64,000 bases of DNA. Source: Halobacillus salinarum. GTDB taxonomy: Bacteria > Bacillota > Bacilli > Bacillales > Halobacillaceae. The translations under genes and the position numbers were made by a program. The DNA is taken from NCBI RefSeq assembly GCF_022919095.1, contig NZ_CP095073.1, forward strand, positions 2,046,001 through 2,110,000, written 5' to 3'. The notes beneath the pieces were generated by a model. That model saw nothing but the letters and a program-made list of their open reading frames with translations, was not told the origin of the DNA and did no database searches. This document shows, in pieces, positions 10,345-19,454 of the stretch. Position 1 is the stretch's first letter. Each line of letters opens with the position of its first letter.

Positions 10345-10995
10345 TTATCTTGCCATATGCTCAAGATTTCCGTTCTTTTCCATTTTGAAATGAGGCTTTG
10401 CCGTAAAATCCTGGTCATCAAACATAACCATTTTTCTAGCTCGATCCATGATTTGTATTAAAGCTTGATAGTCTTCGCTCATCGCTTCCAGCTGTCTGTT
10501 TAATTTTGCATTCATTTCTTTCAGCTTGGAATTCTCAGTTTCGAGCTCTTGAAGTTTATTTTTCACAGAATCTGTGCCCGCGGAATCTTTCTGCAAGCCT
10601 TTGAGATAACGAATGACCTGCGACAATTGCAGTTCAGGCTCTGTATCAGCTTTAACCGGCTGCTTGAAAACAGGGATTTCATCATCCGCTTCTTCGTGGT
10701 TTTCTTGATAATGGTAGGTTTGCACTCGGGAAGGCTCGACGGCTGCCTGCATGCTTGCCTCTTTCCGTTTTTTCTCTTTCCTCTGCTTTTTAGCTAATTC
10801 TACAGCTTGCTCATATTTTTGCCGAACTTCTGCGTTCCAGCGGAAACCACAAGCTGCCGAGGTTCGATTTAAAATATCTCCGACTTCATCGAAAGCTTTT
10901 AATTGAGTGCTGCCTTCTCTAATATGACGCAGCACTGTTTCAGCTAATAATAAATCATCTTCATGAGACCAGGCATCCTGTCTAACTTTTGGCAT
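10345..10995 (-). CDS. RsfA/GerR-family Myb-like transcriptional regulator
   Basis: The N-terminal 60 residues (PKVRQDAWSHEDDLLLAE to RTSAACGFRWN) match the Myb/SANT-like DNA-binding domain of the RsfA family of sporulation regulators; in B. subtilis RsfA is prespore-specific and GerR (YlbO) mother-cell-specific. A basic stretch KKQRKEKKRKEAS follows at about 72-84, then a spacer, and a predicted coiled coil near the C-terminus (LQELETENSKLKEMNAKLNRQL, about 164-185 in register of leucines). I use ATG 10995: AGGAG lies 8 bases upstream, whereas the upstream in-frame GTG codons overlap the ribosome site. The product has 216 residues. Which paralogue it is, and which regulon it serves, cannot be decided here. 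Confidence 0.85.
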   Translation of the reverse strand: MPKVRQDAWSHEDDLLLAETVLRHIREGSTQLKAFDEVGDILNRTSAACGFRWNAEVRQKYEQAVELAKKQRKEKKRKEASMQAAVEPSRVQTYHYQENHEEADDEIPVFKQPVKADTEPELQLSQVIRYLKGLQKDSAGTDSVKNKLQELETENSKLKEMNAKLNRQLEAMSEDYQALIQIMDRARKMVMFDDQDFTAKPHFKMEKNGNLEHMAR

Positions 10996-11081
10996 GTTCA
11001 CCACTCCTGTAAATCGTATTTTTAGAAAAGTAGTTTGTCAGATTTAATAGTAGTGTGGCCAACATGAAGTTGAAATATACT

Positions 11082-12359
11082 TTAGCTTTTTTTCTGTTTC
11101 ATTATTTTTTCATATACTTGTTTCAGGGCTTGTTCAAATTTACCTGTAGATTTAGGTTCATAATACTTTTGGTTTTTAATCGTATCAGGCAGATATTGCT
11201 GTTCCACCCAGCTGTTTTCATAATTGTGAGGGTATTTATATTCTATTCCTCTTCCGAGAGATGCTGCTCCTTTATAGCTCGCATCTTTTAAATGGACCGG
11301 GACGTCCCCGCTTTTTCCTTTCTGTATATCAGACAGAGCTGCATCGAGTGCTTTATAAGCGCTGTTGGATTTTGGCGATAAAGCTAGTTCGGTTACAGCA
11401 ACTGCAAGTGGTATTCTAGCCTCAGGAAAACCAAGACGTTCCGCAGCTTCAATGGCAGAAAGGGCTCTCGGGCCAGCTTGAGGGTTTGCAAGACCAATAT
11501 CTTCATAGGCGATCACGACAAGCCTTCTTCCAATACTGTCTAAGTCTCCCGCTTCAATGAGCCTGCCTAAATAATGAAGGGCTGCATTCACATCACTACC
11601 CCGGATGGATTTTTGAAAAGCGGAAAGGACATCATAATGGGCGTCTCCGCCTTTATCGTGAGAAAAGCTCTTTTTCTGCATGCATTCTTCTGCAGTGTCA
11701 AGGTCCAGATGGATCACCCCATCCTTTGATGACGGTGTCGAATAAGCTGCGAGTTCAAGACCATTTAATGCTGCGCGTAAATCTCCATTGGCTGCCAGGG
11801 AAAAATGGTCAAGTGCTTCTTCGGTGAGCTGAACAGCCATAGAGCCGAGCCCTTTCTCCTCGTCTTTAAGTGCCCGCTCCAACGCAGTTTTGACTTCATT
11901 CTCCGTTAATTTGTAAAGCTCAAAAAGGTGACAACGGCTTCGGATTGCTGGGTTAATGGAGTGATAAGGATTACTCGTTGTACAGCCTATCAGCGTTAAT
12001 GTATTGCTTTCTAAATGAGGGAGAAGGAAATCCTGCTTTGCTTTATCTAAGCGATGAACCTCATCAAGAATGAGAACGAGTTGTCCGTGCATTTTCGCTT
12101 CCTCCACGGCAATTTCCATATCTTTTTTCTTATCTGTTACGGCATTAAGCACTTTAAAAGGAAGGTTTAAGTGCTTAGCAAGTGCACTTGCCAGTGAAGT
12201 TTTCCCAGTACCTGGCGGGCCGAAAAGGATCATGGAGGCGAGGCGGTTCGCTTTGACCATTCGATTGACAGTCCTGCCCTCTCCAACTAAGTGCTGCTGG
12301 CCGATGATTTCTTCTATATTTGCTGGACGCATGCGGAAGGCGAGAGGTTTTTGGCTCAT
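11082..12359 (-). CDS. rarA: Replication-associated recombination protein A (AAA+ ATPase)
   Basis: RarA (MgsA, YrvN) is an AAA+ ATPase related to clamp-loader subunits that acts at stalled replication forks with SSB. Walker A is FGPPGTGKTS (about 45-54), Walker B is LILDEVHRLD, and sensor 1 is LIGCTTSNPYHS. The C-terminal tetramerisation domain follows (DVNAALHYLGRLIEAGD and AYEDIGLANP are typical). Two ATGs compete: 12365 and 12359. AGGAG is 3 bases from the first and 9 from the second, so 12359 (425 residues, starting MSQKPLAFRMRP) is preferred. It is transcribed away from the cymR operon, as in B. subtilis. Confidence 0.95.
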   Translation of the reverse strand: MSQKPLAFRMRPANIEEIIGQQHLVGEGRTVNRMVKANRLASMILFGPPGTGKTSLASALAKHLNLPFKVLNAVTDKKKDMEIAVEEAKMHGQLVLILDEVHRLDKAKQDFLLPHLESNTLTLIGCTTSNPYHSINPAIRSRCHLFELYKLTENEVKTALERALKDEEKGLGSMAVQLTEEALDHFSLAANGDLRAALNGLELAAYSTPSSKDGVIHLDLDTAEECMQKKSFSHDKGGDAHYDVLSAFQKSIRGSDVNAALHYLGRLIEAGDLDSIGRRLVVIAYEDIGLANPQAGPRALSAIEAAERLGFPEARIPLAVAVTELALSPKSNSAYKALDAALSDIQKGKSGDVPVHLKDASYKGAASLGRGIEYKYPHNYENSWVEQQYLPDTIKNQKYYEPKSTGKFEQALKQVYEKIMKQKKS

Positions 12360-12603
12360 GGACATTAACTCCTTTGTTGATTATGGAATTAAGCGTAGGA
12401 TGATTTTATTAAAAATGCAAGGGACTTGCCATTCGTGCTATAATAGCGTTTGGTATAATAGAAGTAAACCATTCGAATAAGGGAATTGGTTAATAGGCTG
12501 GATTGTTGAATTAGTCCGGTGTTTATCCATTTCTTTTTATTTAGGGAAAAGATAAGCGATATGACAGAATGCTGTAGCATTTTCATAAAAAAGGATGATG
12601 GAC

Positions 12604-13023
12604 ATGAAAATCTCGACTAAAGGACGTTATGGCTTAACAATCATGATTGAGCTTGCACGAAGATATGGTGACGGGCCAATATCATTAAAACAAATTGCCC
12701 GGCACAACGGACTCTCTGAGCATTATTTGGAGCAATTAATCGCTCCCTTGAGAAATGCCAGACTCGTAAAAAGTGTCAGGGGAGCCTACGGGGGGTACAT
12801 GCTGACGCGCATGCCTCATGAAATTACAGCAGGAGATGTCATCCGTATCCTTGAAGGGCCGATTACTCCTGTTGAAGGAATAGAAGATGAGGAACCTGCA
12901 AAGCAGGCTTTATGGATGAGAGTGAGAGATGCGGTGAAGGACGTACTGGATACAACCACTCTTGAAGACTTAAAAGATCATGTGCACGATCAAACTCAGG
13001 ATGCTTATATGTTTTATATTTAA
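12604..13023 (+). CDS. cymR: Rrf2-family cysteine metabolism repressor CymR
   Basis: CymR is the Rrf2-type master repressor of cysteine and sulfur uptake genes; in B. subtilis it acts in complex with CysK, which senses O-acetylserine. The 139-residue product starts MKISTKGRYGLTIMIELA and has the winged helix (about 1-60: LSEHYLEQLIAPLRNA, RGAYGGYML) and the C-terminal LEDLKDHV and AYMFYI segments of CymR. The IscR-type cysteines are absent, so no Fe-S cluster is expected. ATG 12604 is chosen because AAAAAGG is 9 bases upstream; ATG 12595 and 12598 sit on the ribosome site. It leads the operon cymR-iscS-mnmA, linking cysteine supply to tRNA thiolation. TATAAT boxes at 12439 and 12453 may mark its promoter, but no good -35 is visible. 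Confidence 0.95.
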   Translation: MKISTKGRYGLTIMIELARRYGDGPISLKQIARHNGLSEHYLEQLIAPLRNARLVKSVRGAYGGYMLTRMPHEITAGDVIRILEGPITPVEGIEDEEPAKQALWMRVRDAVKDVLDTTTLEDLKDHVHDQTQDAYMFYI

Positions 13024-13041
13024 TGAAGAGAGGTGAAACTT

Positions 13042-14184
13042 ATGGATTCTATTTATTTAGATCATGCAGCGACAACTCCTGTTCACTCGAAGGTTGTAAA
13101 AGCAATCAGCTCCGTCTATCAGGATGTATTTGGAAATCCATCGAGCGTTCACCAATTTGGAAGAAAAGCGAGACAAATTTTAGATGAGGCAAGAAGAACA
13201 GCAGCCAAAAGCGTTCATGCCAAAGATACAGAAATCGTGTTTACCAGTGGAGGAACAGAAGCGGACAATCTGGCTGTAATCGGAACAGCTCTTGGTAATC
13301 AGGAAAACGGCAGGCATATAATTACCACATCTATCGAGCATCATGCTACATTACATGCAGCTGAATATTTGGAAACACTCGGGTTTGATGTGACTTATCT
13401 CCCAGTAAATGAAGATGGTCTCGTACGTCCGGACGAATTAAAGCAGGCGCTCAGGGAAGATACCATTCTCGTATCAATTATGATGGTAAACAATGAGACG
13501 GGTGTGATTCAGCCCATTAAGGAGCTTGCAGAAGCTGTTAAAAATCATCAAGCTTATTTTCATTCAGATATCGTCCAGGCTTTCGGACTGATTGAAATCG
13601 ATGTAGAAGAGCTGCAGGTGGACTTAGCAGCCGTGTCAGGTCATAAAATTAACGGTCCAAAAGGAATAGGTTTTTTGTATATTCGTGAAGGAACGAAAAT
13701 CGCCAATCTTCAACATGGTGGAGAGCAGGAACGTAAGCGCAGGGCGGGTACCGAAAATGTCCCTGCGGTTAAAGGAATCGAGCGTGCTATTCAGCTAATG
13801 GTTGAAGAACGGGAGCACAACAAAAATAAATACCGTTTATTAAAACAAACATTTCTTGAGACTCTTCAAAACAACGAAGTTGAATTTGAAGTGAATGGAG
13901 ACGTGGAACATACGGTAGATACGATTGTCAATCTCAGCTTTCCCGGTTTAAACGTTGAACAGCTATTGACGAATTTTGATTTATCGGGGATTGCAGCTTC
14001 CAGCGGAAGTGCTTGTACTGCGGGTTCTGTAGAGCCTTCCCACGTGCTGTCTGAAATGTTTGGAAGTGATTCAGACCGTACCACCAGCTCGATACGTTTC
14101 AGCTTTGGGACGGCAAATGATAAAGAGAACGTAATCGATGCAGCACACAGAATAAGTAAGATTGTGAAGCGCTTAAAGCGCTAA
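13042..14184 (+). CDS. iscS: Cysteine desulfurase (IscS/YrvO type)
   Basis: This PLP-dependent enzyme takes sulfur from cysteine as a persulfide. Beside mnmA it most likely feeds tRNA 2-thiolation, as shown for B. subtilis YrvO. The product has 380 residues from ATG 13042, which follows GAGAGGTG; an in-frame upstream codon at 13033 lacks spacing. Visible features: the N-terminal YLDHAATTP, FTSGGTEADN (PLP phosphate), HSDIVQAFG, the PLP lysine in SGHKINGPKG (about 200), and the catalytic loop SSGSACTAGSVEPSHVL with its active cysteine (about 325). The short loop length is that of class I (IscS/NifS) enzymes. It lies 18 bases after cymR and 18 before mnmA. Confidence 0.95.
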   Translation: MDSIYLDHAATTPVHSKVVKAISSVYQDVFGNPSSVHQFGRKARQILDEARRTAAKSVHAKDTEIVFTSGGTEADNLAVIGTALGNQENGRHIITTSIEHHATLHAAEYLETLGFDVTYLPVNEDGLVRPDELKQALREDTILVSIMMVNNETGVIQPIKELAEAVKNHQAYFHSDIVQAFGLIEIDVEELQVDLAAVSGHKINGPKGIGFLYIREGTKIANLQHGGEQERKRRAGTENVPAVKGIERAIQLMVEEREHNKNKYRLLKQTFLETLQNNEVEFEVNGDVEHTVDTIVNLSFPGLNVEQLLTNFDLSGIAASSGSACTAGSVEPSHVLSEMFGSDSDRTTSSIRFSFGTANDKENVIDAAHRISKIVKRLKR

Positions 14185-15315
<1,131 letters not shown>

Positions 15316-15320
15316 AAAAG

Positions 15321-15354
15321 GCCATGTCCAAAGAAATATGGACATGGTTTTTTT
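15321..15354 (+). terminator. Terminator after mnmA
   Basis: CCATGTCCA pairs with TGGACATGG around AAGAAATA and is followed by seven T. It starts 6 bases after the mnmA stop. Confidence 0.85.
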
Positions 15355-15375
15355 ATTAGAAAGGGGTACTAGAGT

Positions 15376-16038
15376 ATGGATACTTTAGCAAAAGCTATAG
15401 AAGAGATGAAACAACAGAACTTTGAAGAAGCAGCGCGCTTATTTACAAAAGCTATTGATGAAAATCCAAACGAACCAGTGGGCTATATTAATTTTGGCAA
15501 TTTGCTGCTGCATTTACAGGATTATGAGCGTGCTCTTCGTTTTTACAACCGAGCCTTAGAACTGGATGAACAAGCAGGAACAGCTCATTACGGGGCCGGG
15601 AATGTGTATTATGAACAAGAGAAATTCACAAAAGCACAAGAGCATTTTTTAAGGGCGATCGAAGCGGGTTTAGATGAAGCTGATGTCCATTTTATGCTTG
15701 GAATGACATTTATTCATCAAGATTATCAAAAGCTTGCTCTGCCATATTTGTTACGTGCGGCAGAATTGAATACGGAAGATGCAGATATCCAATTTCAATA
15801 TGGATTGTGTCTTGCTCAAAATGGCCAGCTTCAAGCAGCTGAACAAGCGATGAAGCATGTGCTACAATTGGAAGAAGAACATAGTGATGCTTTTTATAAC
15901 CTGGGTGTGATTGCTCTTCATCATGAAGAAGCAGAGCGAGCTCTCCAATATTTTAATAAAGCCGTGTCGATACAGCCTGAACATAGGCTGGCTGCCCATG
16001 CCAAAACACAGGTCGAAGCTGCATTAAATCACGAATAA
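15376..16038 (+). CDS. yrrB: Tetratricopeptide repeat protein (YrrB-like)
   Basis: A 220-residue cytoplasmic protein made almost wholly of TPR units, about six in a row: for example NFEEAARLFTKAIDENPNEP, DYERALRFYNRALELD, KFTKAQEHFLRAIEAG, DYQKLALPYLLRAAELN, GQLQAAEQAMKHVLQLE and EAERALQYFNKAVSIQPEH. TPR stacks bind other proteins; no catalytic motif is visible. Position between mnmA and recD2 matches B. subtilis yrrB (206 residues, crystal structure known, partner unknown). ATG 15376 follows AAAGGGG. It lies 20 bases before recD2 and is probably co-transcribed with it, although it begins right after a terminator, so a promoter must be nearby; I could not place it. Confidence 0.9.
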   Translation: MDTLAKAIEEMKQQNFEEAARLFTKAIDENPNEPVGYINFGNLLLHLQDYERALRFYNRALELDEQAGTAHYGAGNVYYEQEKFTKAQEHFLRAIEAGLDEADVHFMLGMTFIHQDYQKLALPYLLRAAELNTEDADIQFQYGLCLAQNGQLQAAEQAMKHVLQLEEEHSDAFYNLGVIALHHEEAERALQYFNKAVSIQPEHRLAAHAKTQVEAALNHE

Positions 16039-16058
16039 TTAGAAGGAGAACGATTTCC

Positions 16059-18383
16059 ATGGAACAACAGTCATTACTATCAGAACTTGAGGAGGAGAAG
16101 CCTTACGTTAAAGGGGATCTCAACCGTATGATCTTCCATAATGATGTGGAGCATTTTTCAATAGCTTCCATATTCGTACGAGATACGAATGAGGCCTTTA
16201 ATGAGAAAAGTCTTGTCATTAAAGGCCACTTTTCTCCCTTACAGGAAGGAGAAACGTATTTGTTCCATGGAACCTTCCAGACTCATCAAAAATTCGGTCT
16301 CCAATATGAAGTAAGTTCTTATCAACGTCTTCTTCCCGAAACGCGAGACGGGCTGATTATGTACCTTTCCAGTGAGCTTTTTCAAGGGATCGGCCAAAAA
16401 ACTGCCGAGAGGATTGTAGATCATTTAGGGGAAAGTGCAATATCTACAATCCTCAAAGACCGGAACGCTCTTGATTCCGTGCCCAAGTTGCCTGAAGCGA
16501 AAGCTGACAAGCTCTATCAGGATTTAAAAGAGCATCAGGGGTTTGAACATGTAATGATTCAGCTCTCCCAGTACGGAGTCGGCTTGAAGCTGTCTCAAAA
16601 AATTTATGAAGCATTTAAAGACCAGACATTGGGAATCCTTCAAGAGGACCCCTATCAGCTCGTCTTTAAAGTAGAAGGATTTGGGTTTCATAGGGCAGAT
16701 GAAATAGCTAACATGCAGAAGTTGTCTCACGACCATCCTACAAGAATCCGTGCGGCGTGTTTGTTTATTATGCAGCAAAGCCTGTCCGAAGGTCACGTAT
16801 ACCTTCCAACAGAAGAGTGTTTACTCCAGGTAGAGCGATTATTAAATAATGGAAGCAATCCGGAAATTACGTTTCAACAGCTGTCCGAACAGCTTATTCA
16901 GCTTGGGGAAGATAAACATGTTTATGTGGAAGAAGAAAGGGTCTATCTTCCTTCGCTTTACTTTGCTGAAAACGGGGTAGTCAGGCAGCTGGGAAGAATT
17001 CTAGGTGGCGAATTGGCAACCGAATATACACAAGCTGAATTGATGAAGATGATTGGAGAAATCGAAGAAGAAGAAGCGATGAGTTATGGCGAGGACCAAT
17101 TCAATGCGATAGAAAAGGCTCTTCATTCTAAGATGATGATCTTAACAGGCGGACCTGGAACAGGCAAGACAACGGTCATTAAAGGGATAATTCATGCCTT
17201 TTCAAAATTAAACCAGCATTCTATACATCCCGAGGATTACGGGCAGGGTGATCCATTCCCTTTTGTATTAGCCGCTCCTACCGGGAGAGCCGCGAAAAGA
17301 ATTACAGAATCGACAGGTCTTCCGGCAAGTACCATTCACAGGCTGCTAGGGTGGGATGGTCATACCAGCTTCGAAAAAAATCAAAATAACCAGTTAGAAG
17401 GAAAATTTTTAATTGTTGATGAATTTTCCATGGTTGACGTATGGCTGGCCAATCAGCTATTCAGAGCTGTGCCTTCGGAAATGCAAATTCTGCTGGTAGG
17501 GGATGAAGATCAGCTTCCTTCAGTGGGTCCCGGCCAGGTACTCGCCGATTTACTTGCTTCAAGACAACTTCCAGCTGTAAATCTTACAGAAGTGTATAGA
17601 CAGAAGGAAGGCTCAAAAATTATACAGCTTGCCCATGAAATTAAGAATGATCAATGTACACTCCAATCCCTGCTTAAAGGTGATGATTTTAATTTTATCC
17701 AGGCTGGAGAACAGCAGCTGATTGATTTGGTTATTCAAATTATGAAAAAAGCTTTAGATAAAGGCATAGAATTACGAGAAGTTCAAGTGCTTGCCCCGAT
17801 GTATCGAACTGATGTAGGTATACATCAACTGAATAAGGAGATCCAGAAAGTTGTGAACCCAAGTAAAAAACAAAAACGTGATCTTACCTTTAAAGACAAC
17901 ACATTTCGTAAAGGGGACAAAGTCATTCAGCTTGTCAACCAGCCTGAAGACGGTGTTTATAATGGAGATATCGGTGAAGTGGCTGCCATTTTTAGAGAAG
18001 AAGAAAATATCGATGGAGTAGAGCAGGTTGTAGTGGAGTTTGATAATAAAGAAGTCGTTTATCCAAAAAAGGATGTATCCAATCTTATGCTCGCCTATTG
18101 TACTTCAATTCATAAATCGCAGGGAAGTGAATTTTCCATCGTTATCCTGCCGGTAGTTAGAAGCTACAGAAGAATGTTAAGGAAAAACTTACTGTACACG
18201 GCCATTACCCGTGCTAAAGACTCCTTGATTTTATGTGGGGATCCTCATGCTTTCCTGGAGGGAATCCAAACGACAGAAACTAATTTGCGTTACACGCAGT
18301 TGACAGAGAAACTGCAAAATGAAGAAGTACCGGAAGAAACAGAGGAAGAAGATGAGGAGCTTTCTCCGTATGATTTCATGTAG
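16059..18383 (+). CDS. recD2: ATP-dependent DNA helicase RecD2
   Basis: RecD2 is a 5'-3' superfamily 1B helicase, not part of RecBCD, that helps replication forks past damage. The 774-residue product has a long N-terminal extension with helix-hairpin-helix-like segments (FQGIGQKTAERIVDHLGE, about 110-127), Walker A LTGGPGTGKTTV (about 365), motif II LIVDEFSMVD, VGDEDQLPSVGPG (motif III), and the C-terminal UvrD-like motif TSIHKSQGSEF with TAITRAKDSLILCG near the end. The C-terminus is acidic. ATG 16059 follows AAGGAGA. Length and domain order match YrrC/RecD2 of B. subtilis (798). Confidence 0.96.
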   Translation: MEQQSLLSELEEEKPYVKGDLNRMIFHNDVEHFSIASIFVRDTNEAFNEKSLVIKGHFSPLQEGETYLFHGTFQTHQKFGLQYEVSSYQRLLPETRDGLIMYLSSELFQGIGQKTAERIVDHLGESAISTILKDRNALDSVPKLPEAKADKLYQDLKEHQGFEHVMIQLSQYGVGLKLSQKIYEAFKDQTLGILQEDPYQLVFKVEGFGFHRADEIANMQKLSHDHPTRIRAACLFIMQQSLSEGHVYLPTEECLLQVERLLNNGSNPEITFQQLSEQLIQLGEDKHVYVEEERVYLPSLYFAENGVVRQLGRILGGELATEYTQAELMKMIGEIEEEEAMSYGEDQFNAIEKALHSKMMILTGGPGTGKTTVIKGIIHAFSKLNQHSIHPEDYGQGDPFPFVLAAPTGRAAKRITESTGLPASTIHRLLGWDGHTSFEKNQNNQLEGKFLIVDEFSMVDVWLANQLFRAVPSEMQILLVGDEDQLPSVGPGQVLADLLASRQLPAVNLTEVYRQKEGSKIIQLAHEIKNDQCTLQSLLKGDDFNFIQAGEQQLIDLVIQIMKKALDKGIELREVQVLAPMYRTDVGIHQLNKEIQKVVNPSKKQKRDLTFKDNTFRKGDKVIQLVNQPEDGVYNGDIGEVAAIFREEENIDGVEQVVVEFDNKEVVYPKKDVSNLMLAYCTSIHKSQGSEFSIVILPVVRSYRRMLRKNLLYTAITRAKDSLILCGDPHAFLEGIQTTETNLRYTQLTEKLQNEEVPEETEEEDEELSPYDFM

Positions 18384-18400
18384 CGAGGAGGTAGTATGTA

Positions 18401-19216
18401 TTGAAGAATACACTAGCCGTGTCCGGCAGTACCATTATGTCCAATCCGGACCAGTTTGATGAATTATTTGCATATGGGGTAAGCCATATTGAGATTGGAG
18501 AATTTCCTGATTTAAATGCGTTTCAAGAATTTTTAGCACTAGCAAAAGCTCACAACGTGACATTTGGGGTTCACTCTCCGCTTATTAGAGGGAATAGCAA
18601 ATATGACTTGGTGGAATCCGTTTCGATGGACATCGTACAAGCGCGAAAGCACTTCGAAGAGGAGGTCGTATACCTTTCAGAACATGGTGCGGAATACCTT
18701 CTCGTTCATTTTCCTTATTTCAAAACTGCAGACCCTTTAGGTCATGAAACGTTGATTAATGAGGGGCTTCAGTATTTGAACAGTCTTCAAATGAAATATG
18801 GACTGCCTATCGTATGCGAGCCTAAACTAGGACAGAATCAGTCTCCAGCCGGCATCGAGGACCTGGCAGCTTTTGATATGGAAATCTGGAACCACTATCA
18901 TTTATCCATTTGCATAGATCTCGGAGATTATCGAATGGCTGCAGGGGATAAATGGAAAGCCTATGTTGAACCGCTTCTTCCGTTTGTGAAAGTCGTTCAT
19001 TTACATAATGTCAGTTACATAGAGGATGGGTATATATGGATTCCTGTTCATCCTCAGTTTGAAAATAAAAACAGCCATTTCGAAATGGAACCGATGATAG
19101 AAATACTTGGAGAAGGAAACCCAAAATATTTTGTTTTGGAACACACCCCTCATTCCAATCCTAGTAAATCTCTCGTTACTGAAGGAGTCGAGTGGGTACG
19201 GAAGCTGATCGAATAA
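18401..19216 (+). CDS. Sugar phosphate isomerase/epimerase-like TIM-barrel protein
   Basis: The 271-residue product belongs to the xylose-isomerase-like TIM barrel superfamily (AP endonuclease 2 fold). Likely metal ligands and strand ends are visible: SHIEIGEF near the start, FGVHSPL (about 47-53), LVHFPYF (about 103), CEPKLG (about 140), CIDLGDYRMA (about 171), VVHLHN (about 198) and FVLEHTP near the C-terminus. Substrate is unknown; members isomerise sugars, inositols or cut abasic DNA. It starts at TTG 18401: GAGGAGG lies 9 bases upstream, while the nearby ATG runs into a stop after two codons. It lies 17 bases after recD2, so co-transcription is likely. That proximity to a repair helicase makes a DNA-repair role thinkable but unproven. 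Confidence 0.75.
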   Translation: MKNTLAVSGSTIMSNPDQFDELFAYGVSHIEIGEFPDLNAFQEFLALAKAHNVTFGVHSPLIRGNSKYDLVESVSMDIVQARKHFEEEVVYLSEHGAEYLLVHFPYFKTADPLGHETLINEGLQYLNSLQMKYGLPIVCEPKLGQNQSPAGIEDLAAFDMEIWNHYHLSICIDLGDYRMAAGDKWKAYVEPLLPFVKVVHLHNVSYIEDGYIWIPVHPQFENKNSHFEMEPMIEILGEGNPKYFVLEHTPHSNPSKSLVTEGVEWVRKLIE

Positions 19217-19271
19217 TGTATGAATCGCTAGATATTCGAACATACTTGATAATAAAAAAGGAGTATGTTCG

Positions 19272-19448
19272 ATGCGATGCCCGAATTGCAACAATAAAAA
19301 TCTTGGCAAAATTGGTAATGATCATTATTATTGCTGGAATTGCTGCCTGGAACTTTCAATAGAAAATGGCAAAATGAATATTCACCAGATTGAAGAGGAT
19401 GGCAGCTTAAGTTCTTTAAATGATATTTTTTATCAGCAAGGATCCTAG
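19272..19448 (+). CDS. 58-residue zinc-ribbon-like small protein
   Basis: A short gene of 59 codons. The protein starts MRCPNCNNKNLGKIGN and has two CxxC knuckles, CPNC at 3-6 and CWNC at 21-24 (followed by a further Cys), spaced as in a rubredoxin-like zinc ribbon. The C-terminal half is acidic and polar (EEDGSLSSLNDIFYQQGS). AAAGGAG sits 8 bases before ATG 19272, and the gene fits exactly between the TIM-barrel gene and the YrrI-like gene, ending 6 bases before the latter. These facts make it a real gene. The function is unknown; zinc binding is inferred from the cysteines. Small zinc-ribbon proteins at this locus occur in other Bacilli, but I cannot name one safely. Confidence 0.8.
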   Translation: MRCPNCNNKNLGKIGNDHYYCWNCCLELSIENGKMNIHQIEEDGSLSSLNDIFYQQGS

Positions 19449-19454
19449 ATTAGT

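Noticed and set aside
10192-10461. Plus-strand 89-codon frame after aspS
   Set aside because: It lies over the 6S RNA 3' half, the terminator and the antisense of the RsfA-like gene.
12439-12458. Two TATAAT boxes upstream of cymR
   Set aside because: Neither has an acceptable -35 at 16-18 bases, so no promoter is called. One may still be used.
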